The notes: generated by a model not told the origin, from the letters alone. A stretch of DNA of 64,000 nucleotides from Salinisphaera sp. G21_0 (GCF_017744115.1 NZ_JAGHQW010000011.1:1-64000), one strand, 5' to 3'. Positions 10,497 to 19,470 are shown, numbered from the stretch's first letter. Numbers and translations: made by a program.

Positions 10497-10806
10497 GTTA
10501 TCATTTCCTTCTTATTGTTCTGCTATGCGGAATTTGATTTTAAATATATTGATTTTGATTTTGTTAATCAATACCGGGTTTTATCAATTTTCAGTGACTG
10601 CTGACGTTGAGCCGTTTTAAGTTGTGGGTCTTGAATTGCTCGGTGGATACCTTTCCAGGGTGGGGATATCCCATAACTTATGCCATTTGAGCTTGTTTCA
10701 GAATCCCCTGTAGTGAAAGTCCGTAACGGGATAGCAATCGGTCTGATTGGTGAAAGATTGACATATAGTTATAATCAAATTTTTCTTTAGACTCCCTCAG
10801 GATAAT
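10497..10806. other. Divergent intergenic region thiolase/ttcA
   Basis: About 310 bases separating the minus-strand thiolase and the plus-strand ttcA. Both promoters must lie here. The stretch from about 10530 to 10580 is very AT-rich (repeated TTGATTTT-like runs). No gene is supported. Confidence 0.4.
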
Positions 10807-11718
10807 ATGACGACTTCTCTTTCCGGAACTGCAAAGACAGAATTTAACAAGCTGCAAAAAAGGTTGCGCCGCCACGCAGGTCAGGCTATTGAAGAGTTCA
10901 ATATGATCGAGGATGGCGACAAAGTGATGGTCTGTTTATCCGGTGGCGCTGATAGCTACACGATGCTTCATATTTTGCAGAGTCTCCAGAAAAGTGCACC
11001 GATAACCTTTGATTTAGTGGCGGTGAATCTGGATCAGAAACAACCGGGCTTTCCTGAGCATATTCTGCCGGAATACCTTGATGGCCTGAATGTTCCTTAT
11101 CATATTATCAACAGGGACACCTATTCGGTGGTTAAGTCGAAGATACCGGAGGGTAAAACAACCTGTGGTTTATGCTCGCGCTTGCGCCGTGGCACTTTGT
11201 ACGCCTTTGCCGAAGATATCGGAGCAACCAAAATTGCCCTTGGCCACCATAAGGATGACATTGTAGAGACCATGTTTCTTAATATGTTTTATGGCTCCCG
11301 GATGGCCGCCATGCCACCCAAGTTACTATCAGACGATGGGCGGAACGTGGTGATTCGCCCTTTGGCTTATTGCCGCGAGAAGGATATCAAACGGTTCGCT
11401 GAACAAATGGCGTTCCCGATTATTCCATGCAACCTGTGTGGCTCACAAAAGAACCTGCAGCGTCAGAATATCAAAGCCATGCTGGCTGAGTGGGAAAAAA
11501 AGAACCCGAGCAGGATCGAGTCAATTTTTACGGCTATGCAGAATATAGCGCCATCCCAGATGGCTGATACTGAGCTGTTCAATTTTAAGGATCTTAAAAT
11601 GGATCGTTCTGGCGAGCGCAAGTCCTATGAGCATGAGGACAATCAAACGATCTTTTCAGGGAATATTCCTGATCCAATGGATACCGATAATGACATGGTA
11701 AAAATTATTAGTATTTAA
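10807..11718 (+). CDS. ttcA: tRNA 2-thiocytidine synthetase TtcA
   Basis: A 303-residue protein of the PP-loop ATPase family that thiolates cytidine 32 of several tRNAs. The ATP-binding PP-loop is SGGADS (residues 45-50), and the iron-sulfur cysteines are C120 and C123 in [10 protein letters not shown] plus the later C in [14 protein letters not shown]. Other family signatures are [19 protein letters not shown] and [15 protein letters not shown]. Length matches the family and the gene is intact. It stands alone: the next plus-strand gene begins 210 bases downstream and is unrelated. Confidence 0.97.
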   Translation: MTTSLSGTAKTEFNKLQKRLRRHAGQAIEEFNMIEDGDKVMVCLSGGADSYTMLHILQSLQKSAPITFDLVAVNLDQKQPGFPEHILPEYLDGLNVPYHIINRDTYSVVKSKIPEGKTTCGLCSRLRRGTLYAFAEDIGATKIALGHHKDDIVETMFLNMFYGSRMAAMPPKLLSDDGRNVVIRPLAYCREKDIKRFAEQMAFPIIPCNLCGSQKNLQRQNIKAMLAEWEKKNPSRIESIFTAMQNIAPSQMADTELFNFKDLKMDRSGERKSYEHEDNQTIFSGNIPDPMDTDNDMVKIISI

Positions 11719-11928
11719 TCCCCCGTCAGCCATTGTCCGGGAGGCTGTGCAGCCTGACTATGCGAGCGTTCAATTCAGATCAGATTGCGAAGGTGCGCCA
11801 ATGGCAGGCAAGACAGCTTCTCCGCTGCCGTTCAGGAACCAGTCCACAATTTTTCTGTCAATAGTGTTTGTTCATGAAATCACCGGTTGTTCATGAAATC
11901 AACCGGGTACACGGTGGCCTGAATACTG

Positions 11929-13695
11929 ATGGAAAATTCAATTTCTCCAGTTTCCAACCCGACAAGGCAACCATTAAACGATGTCTGTCCGATTTGTCTG
12001 GTTGGATTGTTTGGACACAACAGGGTAATGATTACCCCTTGCCGCCATCGCTATCACGAGCAATGTGTGACCCCCTGGCTTGACAGCAGACAGTTGTCCA
12101 GACGAACTTGCCCGGTCTGTCTTGATTGTGCAGTGCCACTGATGCGAGAGGGTGGAGCGAAGCTCTATGAGCGCTCAGCGTACAGCGAGTCAATGCCCCT
12201 GAGTTGCTGTCGCTCCGGAAACCTGGCACAGCTTCAGCAGTTGCTGAGCCTGGACCCGAGTGTTGTCTTTGCCCTGTTTCGTACCGGTGACACAGGCCAT
12301 CATGTCCGTCTGCTGTATATGGCCGCCAGCAGTGGGCAAATTGGTTGCGTCAGGGCTTTGGTGGCAGCGGGGGCGGCGCTGGATGTCGTGGCCATCCATG
12401 ACGGCATGACCGCACTGCACATTGCCCTGGTCAATGGCCACCTTGATGTGGTTAATTTTCTGATTCAGTCCGGTGCGGGTCTCAACATGGCTAACCGGGA
12501 TGGTAATGCAGCCCTTCACCTGGCCGCCAGGCTGGAAGACGGTAAGTTTGCCGAAGCATTGGTTCTGGGAGGGGCAAACCCTGCCATCAGGGACAGCGAT
12601 GACCGAACGCCACTGCATATTGCTGCCCTGGAAGGTCGTTGTGAGTGTGTCAGGATACTGGCCCGGAACCCGGGCATTATAGATACCGTGGACAGCCGTG
12701 GCAGAACCCCTCTGATTCTGGCGACCAAGGCCGGCCACAGGGCGGTTATGGATATTCTCATCAGCAATGGGTGTAACATGACCATAGCCAGCCGTCATGG
12801 CCGGGTGGCAGTTCACCATGCAGCCACCGGTGGTCATGGCCAATGCCTGCAATTACTGGCCGATAAAGGTGCGGACCTTGACGCAGTGACCCCCGTTGGC
12901 AGAACGGCGATACATTACGCGGCCCTGCGAAACCACAGCGAGTGTCTGGAAATCCTGATTGATAACAGAGCCAGTGCTGAGGCGTTTGTCAATTGTGGCT
13001 GGAATGCCCTGCACCTTGCTGCTTATCATGGGCACCTTGAAAGCGTGCAAACCCTGATCCGCAGGGGTGCCAATATCCAGGCCTTTACCAACGGCGATAG
13101 CGTTGTGACAGCGCTGCACATAGCCACCAGACGCAACCATCTTGAGTGCGTCAGGGCCATCGTTGAGGCTAACGTGGATTTTTCGGCAAGGGACTCGGCT
13201 GGCAACACGGTGTTACACGACGCCGTCATCAACGGCAGGTATGTGTGCCTGCGTCTGTTTATTCGCTCCGGTGCCGATCCTGACATGACCAACGCTGAGG
13301 GTAAGACCGCACTGCATCTGGCTGTGCTTAAACACCGTTGCAATAGCCTGAAAGCCCTGATCCAGGCGGGTGCTCAGCTTGATATTAAAGACAATTCCGG
13401 TTGCACGGCCATGCACTATGCCGTTGATATGTCCTTTATTCATTTCTCCTTTGATGCTTCCCTCAATCTGCTGATCCGGGCGAACGCGGCCCTGAATATT
13501 CCCGACCACAACGGCAATACCGTTCTGCATATGGCGGCATTCAATGGCAACCTGAAAGTTGTCAGGATGCTGTTGAATGCCGGGGCAGATCATCGGGTGA
13601 GAAACGCACGTGGCAGGACTCCCCTGGTACTTGCCAGACAGCTCAATCACACATCCTGCATAGCATGGCTGAAACGACTGCCTTATGTGTTGTAA
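11929..13695 (+). CDS. RING-H2 finger plus ankyrin-repeat protein
   Basis: A 588-residue protein. Residues 20-64 form a textbook RING-H2 finger: C20-x2-C23, C38-x-H40, H43-x2-C46, C61-x2-C64, with Pro after the first Cys of both C-x2-C pairs and a Trp (W50) after the fourth ligand pair, as in eukaryotic E3 ubiquitin ligases. From about residue 95 to the end there are some 13 ankyrin repeats (for example DGMTALHIALVNGHLDVVNF). There is no signal peptide. In eukaryotes this layout joins an E2-binding RING to a substrate-binding solenoid, so I infer an E3-ligase-like effector acting inside a host cell. The start is not certain: the Shine-Dalgarno is weak, but the first ATG leaves the RING complete. 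Confidence 0.88.
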   Translation: MENSISPVSNPTRQPLNDVCPICLVGLFGHNRVMITPCRHRYHEQCVTPWLDSRQLSRRTCPVCLDCAVPLMREGGAKLYERSAYSESMPLSCCRSGNLAQLQQLLSLDPSVVFALFRTGDTGHHVRLLYMAASSGQIGCVRALVAAGAALDVVAIHDGMTALHIALVNGHLDVVNFLIQSGAGLNMANRDGNAALHLAARLEDGKFAEALVLGGANPAIRDSDDRTPLHIAALEGRCECVRILARNPGIIDTVDSRGRTPLILATKAGHRAVMDILISNGCNMTIASRHGRVAVHHAATGGHGQCLQLLADKGADLDAVTPVGRTAIHYAALRNHSECLEILIDNRASAEAFVNCGWNALHLAAYHGHLESVQTLIRRGANIQAFTNGDSVVTALHIATRRNHLECVRAIVEANVDFSARDSAGNTVLHDAVINGRYVCLRLFIRSGADPDMTNAEGKTALHLAVLKHRCNSLKALIQAGAQLDIKDNSGCTAMHYAVDMSFIHFSFDASLNLLIRANAALNIPDHNGNTVLHMAAFNGNLKVVRMLLNAGADHRVRNARGRTPLVLARQLNHTSCIAWLKRLPYVL

Positions 13696-14000
13696 TGCCT
13701 GGTTATCGACCACTCAGCCTGTTCACATCAAACTCATTGAATTGATGTGCCAGGTGGGAAAATGTTTTTCCGGATTGAAACTGAATATTACGTTTACGGT
13801 ATCAATGATCTACTATTTGAATTCATGATTTTGGAAAGAATCAGTACGCCGCAGGTTTTTAATTAATACCTTATCCGTTTTTGTGAGTAGGGATAAGGTT
13901 CGTCGGCGTTGTTTTATGGTAAAGAGTGACCTTTTGATACAACCATTCTTTATAGAATAAACAGCAGGATTCTACAGTATTTGTGTGCAGGGGTAGCAAA
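13696..14000. other. Intergenic region with a two-part inverted repeat
   Basis: About 305 bases between the RING/ankyrin gene and the DksA-like gene. At 13846-13909 an outer arm ACGCCG pairs with CGGCGT and an inner arm ACCTTATCC pairs with GGATAAGGT, enclosing a 14-base loop. It could form a long RNA hairpin. A smaller hairpin (ACATCAA/TTGATGT) lies near 13725-13750. No open frame is convincing. Confidence 0.5.
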
Positions 14001-14330
14001 ATGACAGATCATGATAAGTGGCAGAAATGGTTGATGGCTCGCAGGGATGAGCTGAATACGCGTCTGGGTAAAATTAAAAAGGATGCTTCCCGAAAAAACA
14101 GTGCAGACTGGTCTGAGCAGGCGCAGGAACGGGAGAATGATGAGGTTATTGATGCACTGGGTAACGAGGCGGTGATTGAACTGGGTAAAATTAACCGCGC
14201 CCTTGATCGTATAAATGAGGGCGATTACGGTTTCTGCCTGTCCTGCGGTAAGGAAATTCCGGTTCAGCGCCTTGAGGTCATGCCTTATGCTGACCTTTGT
14301 GTTCAATGTGCTGAGGCTAAGGGGTTATAG
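14001..14330 (+). CDS. TraR/DksA-type zinc-finger protein
   Basis: A 109-residue protein starting at the ATG preceded by AGGGG. The helical N-terminal half is charged (residues 7-75). The C-terminus carries the C4 zinc finger C79-x2-C82-x17-C100-x2-C103 (FCLSCGKEIP ... LCVQCAEAKGL), the DksA/TraR signature. Members bind in the RNA polymerase secondary channel and alter initiation. It is shorter than housekeeping DksA (about 150 residues) and lacks part of its coiled coil, so it is a DksA-like paralog (YbiI/YocK type). The surrounding genes do not indicate a specific role. Confidence 0.88.
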   Translation: MTDHDKWQKWLMARRDELNTRLGKIKKDASRKNSADWSEQAQERENDEVIDALGNEAVIELGKINRALDRINEGDYGFCLSCGKEIPVQRLEVMPYADLCVQCAEAKGL

Positions 14331-14375
14331 GGGAGCATCATCAAGCCGTTAAGGGAGCAGCCAGACTGAATCCTG

Positions 14376-14921
14376 TCATGCCGGTTTGGCAGCAGCCTGG
14401 TTAAAGTACGTTGACTCCTCTGTGGAGCAGCCTGATTCAATAATCATCTTTTGATAGCTTTCGCAGAAGCTCTGGATTGTTCCGGGGTTTCTGCTGTGGA
14501 AGTGCTTTTGCCATAACCTGGCCATGGCGGTGATGTCTTCTTTATCAATATCTTCGATCTGAATACCGCAGCGGTGATAGATAAGCCAGGCAATGGCGGT
14601 GGCGTAAACCAGGTTGGTCGCCAGTTCATGATGGGGGTGGGAAAGAAACTCCCGCTGGCTGGCCAGTCCCCGAACTTTGCTGGATAAGTCAGCGTCTGGG
14701 GCCAGGAACAGGTCCCAGATATTGCGGTGCATGCGAGGAGAAATCTGATAAATACCGAGCGCCTGGTGATTGGCCTGTTTCAGATGAAAACCAAGCCCGG
14801 ATTCTCTGGCTGCGGTACCAAGCAGCAGGTTCTCAGCAGTTGGGCTCCACATGCCCAGATGCTTGAGTGCGGGGCGAACAACATAGTGCCTTAGTTCCTT
14901 GGCGCATATTCCCATTTGCAA
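14376..14921 (-). CDS. Lysozyme/transglycosylase-like protein, phage-type
   Basis: A 181-residue protein without a signal peptide. The stretch TAARESGLGFHLKQ followed by ALGIYQISPRMHRNIWD resembles the catalytic Glu-Ser region and G-x-Y/F-Q motif of lytic transglycosylase-like folds, as seen in proteins of marine phages. The remaining sequence (HHELATNLVYATAIAWLIYHR) is helical. I infer a peptidoglycan-acting or structural protein of phage origin. The fold assignment is by motif only and the function is unproven. It stands alone. Confidence 0.55.
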   Translation of the reverse strand: MQMGICAKELRHYVVRPALKHLGMWSPTAENLLLGTAARESGLGFHLKQANHQALGIYQISPRMHRNIWDLFLAPDADLSSKVRGLASQREFLSHPHHELATNLVYATAIAWLIYHRCGIQIEDIDKEDITAMARLWQKHFHSRNPGTIQSFCESYQKMIIESGCSTEESTYFNQAAAKPA

Positions 14922-14974
14922 AGTCCTTTTTCCGGGTAGGACCCGGTTCGTGCGTCCTGTAACTGCGGGCGGGG

Positions 14975-15009
14975 CTCTCAGATCCAGACATTAACTTTGG
15001 ATCTAAGAG
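14975..15009 (-). terminator. Hairpin downstream of apt
   Basis: The arms CTCTCAGATCC and GGATCTAAGAG form an interrupted stem around an ACATTAACTTT-like loop, 42 bases after the apt stop codon. A good T-tract is lacking, so it may be a weak terminator or a processing hairpin. Confidence 0.45.
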
Positions 15010-15050
15010 ACATATCGTATCATCCCTGAAATTCTGAACTGAGGGTGGTT

Positions 15051-15620
15051 TTACTCACCGGCAAAATTGCACAGGGCATAGGTTGGAATGCCCGCCGCAT
15101 TGAGTCTGTCAGCACCCTTGAGGTCTGGCAGATTGATGATAGCTGCAGCTTCCAGTGTGTTGGCACCTGCTTGTCGGATCAGCTGATCGGCAGCCAGCAG
15201 TGTGCCTCCGGTGGCGATAAGGTCATCCATCAGCAGAATTTTTTCACCGGCCTTAATTGTGTCTTCATGCATTTCCAGTACGGCCTTGCCATATTCAAGG
15301 TCATACTCGACATTGAGGGTTTTGCCGGGCAGTTTGCCTTTCTTGCGAAACAGTACCAGCGGCTTGTTCATGATATAGGACAGTGTCGAGCCAAGCAGGA
15401 AACCGCGGGCATCAAGAGCGCCAATGCGATCAAAAGTCTGGTTCTCATAACGCTGAACCATGACATCCACGGCCTTACGCCAGGCTTCCGGGTTTTCAAA
15501 CAGTGTGGTGATATCCCGAAACAGGATGCCTTCATGGGGCCAGTCCGCGATGGTTCTGATTTGTGTTCGCAGATATTCCTGAACGGATGAACATTCGTTT
15601 GTATGCATGGGAGAGTGCAT
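15051..15620 (-). CDS. apt: Adenine phosphoribosyltransferase
   Basis: Type I PRTase of about 189 residues that converts adenine and PRPP to AMP in purine salvage. The PRPP-binding loop is clear (KILLMDDLIATGGTLLAADQL), as are the N-terminal family motif DWPHEGILFRDITTLFENP and RKKGKLPG. An in-frame ATG exists further upstream at 15662, but it lies inside the hairpin that terminates the preceding FNR-type gene, so I place the start at an internal Met (15620, or the next at 15608). This keeps the N-terminus close to E. coli Apt in length. Confidence 0.93.
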   Translation of the reverse strand: MHSPMHTNECSSVQEYLRTQIRTIADWPHEGILFRDITTLFENPEAWRKAVDVMVQRYENQTFDRIGALDARGFLLGSTLSYIMNKPLVLFRKKGKLPGKTLNVEYDLEYGKAVLEMHEDTIKAGEKILLMDDLIATGGTLLAADQLIRQAGANTLEAAAIINLPDLKGADRLNAAGIPTYALCNFAGE

Positions 15621-15640
15621 GCCGCTATCAGTCAATGGAT

Positions 15641-15675
15641 AAAAAGGAAGAAGCCCCCTCATAGGGTAGCTTCTT
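15641..15675 (-). terminator. Rho-independent terminator of the FNR-type gene
   Basis: Read on the minus strand, AAGAAGC and GCTTCTT flank an inner CCCT-ATG-AGGG pairing, followed by CC and a run of five T. It starts 13 bases after the FNR-type gene's stop codon. It also contains an ATG in frame with apt, which argues against that codon being used. Confidence 0.75.
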
Positions 15676-15687
15676 TAGAGGATAAAG

Positions 15688-16446
15688 TCAGGGATCGGTA
15701 GCAATCGGGTTGGGTTCCAGGGTTTTTCCCCCGGCCAGGGCACAGAGTTCAACCGAATTTCGAATTTCGATTTCCTTGCCCACGGCGGAGATCAGGCCGT
15801 TTTTCTGGAATCGGGTAAATACACGACTAACCGTTTCTACCGCCAGGCCCAGGTAGTTCCCCATCTCATTTCTCGACATGGACAGTCGGAACGACTGGGA
15901 AGAAAAGCCCCGGCGACGAAAACGGCTGGCCAGGTTAATCAGGAATGTGGCAATGCGTTCATCGGCGTTTTTCTTGGACAGCAGCATCATCATTTGCTGG
16001 TCTTCACGGATACGTTTGCTCATCAGGCGCATCAGATGTCGGCGAAGTTCCGGGAATTGATCGGAAAGGGTTTCCAGTTGCTCAAAAGGAATCTCACAGA
16101 TCATGGTGGTTTCCATCGCCTGGGCCGACACCGGATAGGTGTCCGTATCCATACCGCTCAGGCCAAGAATTTCGCTGGGCAGGTAAAATCCGGTGATTTG
16201 TTCCTCACCTTCATTGGTCGCTGTGTAGGTTTTGAGAGCCCCTGAGCGAACAGCAAAGACACTGGTAAAGGGGTCACCCTCAAGAAACAGGTGTTCGCCT
16301 TTTTTCAAAGGACGCCCACGCTTGATAATGTGATCCAGCTGATCGATATCCTTAATGCTCAGTGCCAGTGGCAGGCACAGTGAGCTGAGGCTGCAGTCTC
16401 TGCAGGCCACATGGCTCGGCTGTCGGACGTTGGGCTTTGACGTCAT
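15688..16446 (-). CDS. fnr: FNR/Anr oxygen-sensing transcription regulator
   Basis: A 252-residue CRP/FNR-family activator. The N-terminal cysteines C15, C18 and C24 (ACRDCSLSSLCLPL) plus the Cys in TMICEIPF match the ligands of FNR's oxygen-labile 4Fe-4S cluster. The cyclic-nucleotide-like fold is central (KKGEHLFLEGDPFTSVFAVRSGALK). The C-terminal helix-turn-helix contains EMGNYLGLAVETVSRVFTRFQ, with the E-x2-SR residues that select TTGAT-N4-ATCAA sites. It should switch on microaerobic genes when oxygen falls. Matching boxes are found upstream of hemN (18520) and ccoN (28350) in this window, so a local circuit is likely. It could equally be named anr. Confidence 0.95.
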   Translation of the reverse strand: MTSKPNVRQPSHVACRDCSLSSLCLPLALSIKDIDQLDHIIKRGRPLKKGEHLFLEGDPFTSVFAVRSGALKTYTATNEGEEQITGFYLPSEILGLSGMDTDTYPVSAQAMETTMICEIPFEQLETLSDQFPELRRHLMRLMSKRIREDQQMMMLLSKKNADERIATFLINLASRFRRRGFSSQSFRLSMSRNEMGNYLGLAVETVSRVFTRFQKNGLISAVGKEIEIRNSVELCALAGGKTLEPNPIATDP

Positions 16447-16978
16447 TGAGAGGCCTCAAAGTCGTATTGGCGAAATTCGACACTGTTTATGGAAACCAGG
16501 TTTACGGAAAACCAAGTGTATGGAAAGTACTACCGGAGTGTAAATCAGGTATGTACGCAACCGGGCAGACCTAAAGTAGGGGTTTGGTGCTGCTTCAGCA
16601 ATGCGTCATAAACTGCGGTTGTTCCGGTGGGCTTTCATCTGCCGTGTCGTCTATCCAGCTCAGGGCTGACCCTGATCATGGTATGGTCATGGCTCCTGGT
16701 GGTTGTGTGTCTTTATCCCAGGAAAATCAATCTGACATTGTCTTATGTCACAGGATTAAATTTTCTTTCGTGGTATTTGACTGACCTGGCAGATTTTGCA
16801 CTTATGCTTTAAGTAAATCAATGTGAGAGTGATGACAAATAGTAGTCAGTTTCAGTTTTTTTCTGGTAGGCAGCCTCCTGGCAGAGAGTTTTCAGCACTG
16901 TGCGTGATGATCAGGCAGTTTCGGTGGTGGCAGGAGAGAGCTCCAGAGCTTTGTTATCGTTCCGGAGTGTACAGCTAT
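16447..16978. other. Intergenic region between fnr and hemN
   Basis: About 530 bases holding the promoter of the FNR-type gene (minus strand) and the 3' flank of hemN. Short plus-strand open frames here have no ribosome binding sites and no recognisable similarity. I see no FNR box matching TTGAT-N4-ATCAA in it. Confidence 0.4.
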
Positions 16979-18373
16979 TCAGATAACCTTTGAGTAGAGA
17001 GGCTTTTCTTTCATCTCAGGTTGATTGAGGTAGTGGTCGAACTGCATACAGATGTTACGGATCAGCAGCGTTCCCTTCGGCAGTACTTCCAGCAAGCCAT
17101 CGCTATTGAGACTGACCAGGCCGTCTGCCCTCATCGGCTCCAGCCTTGCCAGCTCATCCCGGAAGTAGTCTCTGAATTGAATACCAAACTGCGCTTCAAT
17201 ATCGCTGAAGTTCAATTTGAAGTGGCAGATCAGCCGGGTAATCACTGCCTGGCGGACTTTGTCATCATCCGTCATCTTCAGGCCGCGTACCATTGGCAAC
17301 TGCTGTTCATTGATCATTGAGTAATACCGGGCTTCATCGGTGCTGTTCTGAACATAAGTGTCGCCTACCTGGCTGATGGCAGACACACCCATGCCGATCA
17401 GGTCGCAGTGGCCATGGGTGGTATAACCCTGGAAATTCCGGTGCAGCGTGCCTTCTTCCCGGGCAATGGCCAGTTCATCGTCTGGCAGGGCAAAGTGATC
17501 CATACCGATGTAGATGTAGCCCTGATCCAGCAGCTTTTCCGTGGCCTGATGGAGAATGTCCAGCTTCATTTCCGGCGCAGGCAGATCCTGCTCATTGATT
17601 CGGCGCTGTGGCTTGAAGCGGTGGGGCAGGTGGGCGTAGTTAAACAGGGATAGCCTGTCCGGAGCCATATCAACCACTCGATCAATGGTTTCCATAAAAC
17701 TGTTGGTGGTCTGGAAAGGCAGGCCGTATATCAGGTCCATATGTACCGAGCGGAATGCCATGACCCTGGAAGCATCAAGAATGGATTGAATCATGCTTTC
17801 AGGTTGTACCCGGTTAACGGCTTGCTGCACTTTGGGGTTCAGGTCCTGAACGCCCATGCTGATCCGGTTGAAGCCGAGGTCCCTCAGGGTGCCCATCATG
17901 GGCCAGTCTACTTCCCTGGGATCCAGTTCAATGGAGTAGTCTGCGGTATCGCTTTGGGTTAGTTGGAAGTGCTGGCGGATATGGCCCATCAGATCCGTCA
18001 TCTGATCTCTGCTCAGAAAGGTCGGTGTGCCACCGCCAAAGTGGAGTTGTTCAACCCGCTGTTCCTGACTGTAGAGTGCTGCCTGCATCTCTATTTCACG
18101 AAACAGGTATTCCAGATAACTATTGGCGCGCCCACGGTGTTTGGTCACAATTTTATTGCAGGCGCAGTAATAACAGACATGGGAGCAGAACGGGATATGA
18201 AAGTAGAGTGACAGGGGCTTGATGGCCCTGGCACTGGACTGGGCATTGTGATGATATTTCTCAATATCAAAGCTGCCATCAAACTGCACCGCAGTGGGAT
18301 AGGAGGTATAACGCGGGCCTGAGTGGTTGTATCGGTGAATCAGGTCTTTATCCCAAACTGGTGCAGTATTCAT
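16979..18373 (-). CDS. hemN: Oxygen-independent coproporphyrinogen III oxidase
   Basis: A 464-residue radical-SAM enzyme that decarboxylates coproporphyrinogen III to protoporphyrinogen IX in haem synthesis without oxygen. The cluster-binding motif C63-x3-C67-x2-C70 is in HIPFCSHVCYYCACNK, preceded by the HemN-type N-terminal residues RYTSYPTAVQF. The glycine-rich SAM motif is LHFGGGTPTFLS. The C-terminal region is complete (IRNICMQFDHYL). The gene is monocistronic. An FNR-type box lies 147 bases upstream of the start, consistent with induction at low oxygen, when the oxygen-dependent oxidase fails. Confidence 0.96.
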   Translation of the reverse strand: MNTAPVWDKDLIHRYNHSGPRYTSYPTAVQFDGSFDIEKYHHNAQSSARAIKPLSLYFHIPFCSHVCYYCACNKIVTKHRGRANSYLEYLFREIEMQAALYSQEQRVEQLHFGGGTPTFLSRDQMTDLMGHIRQHFQLTQSDTADYSIELDPREVDWPMMGTLRDLGFNRISMGVQDLNPKVQQAVNRVQPESMIQSILDASRVMAFRSVHMDLIYGLPFQTTNSFMETIDRVVDMAPDRLSLFNYAHLPHRFKPQRRINEQDLPAPEMKLDILHQATEKLLDQGYIYIGMDHFALPDDELAIAREEGTLHRNFQGYTTHGHCDLIGMGVSAISQVGDTYVQNSTDEARYYSMINEQQLPMVRGLKMTDDDKVRQAVITRLICHFKLNFSDIEAQFGIQFRDYFRDELARLEPMRADGLVSLNSDGLLEVLPKGTLLIRNICMQFDHYLNQPEMKEKPLYSKVI

Positions 18374-18803
18374 TATTGCTCTCGGTAATCTTCATGTCTT
18401 ATTAGTCAGTGTGTTCGCCTTCTGGTCGGTCTTTTGGTGCCGGAAAGGGTAAGGCAAAAACAGTCTGTATTACGTCATGATGTTTTTGGCTAGTTTAGAG
18501 AGATTTTCAAGGTTGTTCTTTGATCGGTGTCAATAGGTATGAACCGAACCGATGTGTCTTTGTGGTTCGTCTTTGGGGCCTGTGATGAGGATTGTGTCCA
18601 ACGTGGCGTGAAGTTGTTGAGGTTGCCTATTGTATCTGCCATCTGGTTATTAATCGAGCAAATAATGCCCTGGCTTGAAGGGTTATGCTGAAAAGGGTCT
18701 GATTGATAGTGATTGGTGGGTTCATTGAATGTGCTATTTTTTCAGCTAAATCATAAAAATTCGCAAATGTGTCCTGGTCACTGATCAGACAGGAGGAGTC
18801 ATT
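18374..18803. other. Divergent intergenic region hemN/hypothetical
   Basis: About 430 bases. It contains the FNR-type box described separately and, at its right end, a strong AGGAGGAG ribosome binding site serving the next plus-strand gene. No other gene is supported. Confidence 0.5.
18520..18533 (-). promoter_or_regulatory. FNR/Anr box upstream of hemN
   Basis: The sequence TTGATCGGTGTCAA matches TTGAT-N4-ATCAA with a single mismatch in the second half-site. It is 147 bases before the hemN start codon, within range if the transcript has a leader. The regulator gene lies just downstream of hemN. Confidence 0.72.
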
Positions 18804-19256
18804 ATGGGTGCGGACATACATATGTATGCTGAATTTAGAAATAGCGCCGGGCAATGGGAAGAAATCCCGGGTTACGAACCTTTTGCAGATCGCAATAGAC
18901 ATGTCTTTTCATTTTTTTCCGAGGGTTTTGTCAGAAGCGATTATGACTGGGGCTTCTGGCATGTTACTCCGTATCCCATTATTGACGAGGCTCGCGGGCT
19001 GCCCGGAGATGTCAGTCTTTCCATCAAGGCCAAGTCTGATGAATGGGGAACGGGTGGATCTGGTCACTCCTGGCTGTCTGTTGATGAATTGGTTTCTTAC
19101 GACTATAACAAGCCTTTAAGAGAAAGGGGTGTTGATGTTCCCGAAGAGTTTGTCAAGCTTACGATCAGGAAATCGTTGGGGGAAAAGTATTTTTTGGAGT
19201 TGGCTGAGTTGCAGAAGCAAAAAGCGGAGCGCCTCGTCTTTTGGTTTGATTTCTGA
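18804..19256 (+). CDS. Hypothetical protein, 150 residues
   Basis: An open frame with a strong ribosome binding site (AGGAGG, 7-8 bases before ATG), so very probably a real gene. The protein is soluble, rich in Trp, Tyr, Phe, Gly and acidic residues (MGADIHMYAEFR at the start; DYDWGFWHVTPYPIIDE; a Gly/Trp/Ser-rich centre), with a charged helical C-terminus. It has no signal peptide or membrane span. The opening GADIH is reminiscent of small uncharacterised phage or plasmid proteins, but I do not recognise a named family. It is flanked downstream by a 176-bp inverted-repeat element. Confidence 0.7.
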   Translation: MGADIHMYAEFRNSAGQWEEIPGYEPFADRNRHVFSFFSEGFVRSDYDWGFWHVTPYPIIDEARGLPGDVSLSIKAKSDEWGTGGSGHSWLSVDELVSYDYNKPLRERGVDVPEEFVKLTIRKSLGEKYFLELAELQKQKAERLVFWFDF

Positions 19257-19270
19257 TTCATAAAGAGCCT

Positions 19271-19446
19271 CCTAGTACATGGTTTCAATGAGTTTGACGG
19301 GTTGTCGTGCCTCCGCACTCCGTTCGTCCTGAGCTTGTCGAAGGGCGGAAACTCCGGACTCTGATAGATCGTGCCAAGCACCCTTCGACTCCGCTCAGGG
19401 TGAACGGAGATCGTACACGTCAAACTCATTGAAACCATGTACTAGG
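19271..19446. mobile_element. 176-bp MITE-like element with 28-bp terminal inverted repeats
   Basis: The left end CCTAGTACATGGTTTCAATG, continuing to AGTTTGAC, is exactly reversed and complemented at the right end (GTCAAACTCATTGAAACCAT continuing to GTACTAGG). The interior holds a second inverted pair containing TCCTGAGCTTGTCGAAGG and CCTTCGACTCCGCTCAGG, a sequence type widespread as a small repeat in proteobacterial genomes. It has no coding capacity, so any movement would need a transposase supplied elsewhere. Confidence 0.82.
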
Positions 19447-19470
19447 GGGCAGAACTTTTTTTTCCTTTTA

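Noticed and set aside
15620-15662. An upstream start codon for apt at 15662
   Set aside because: It lies inside the terminator hairpin of the preceding gene and would add a tail not seen in related proteins.
18990-19260. Possible tRNA or small RNA genes in the gaps
   Set aside because: No cloverleaf-type pairing or conserved tRNA boxes (TTCGA type with matching arms) could be found in the intergenic stretches I inspected.
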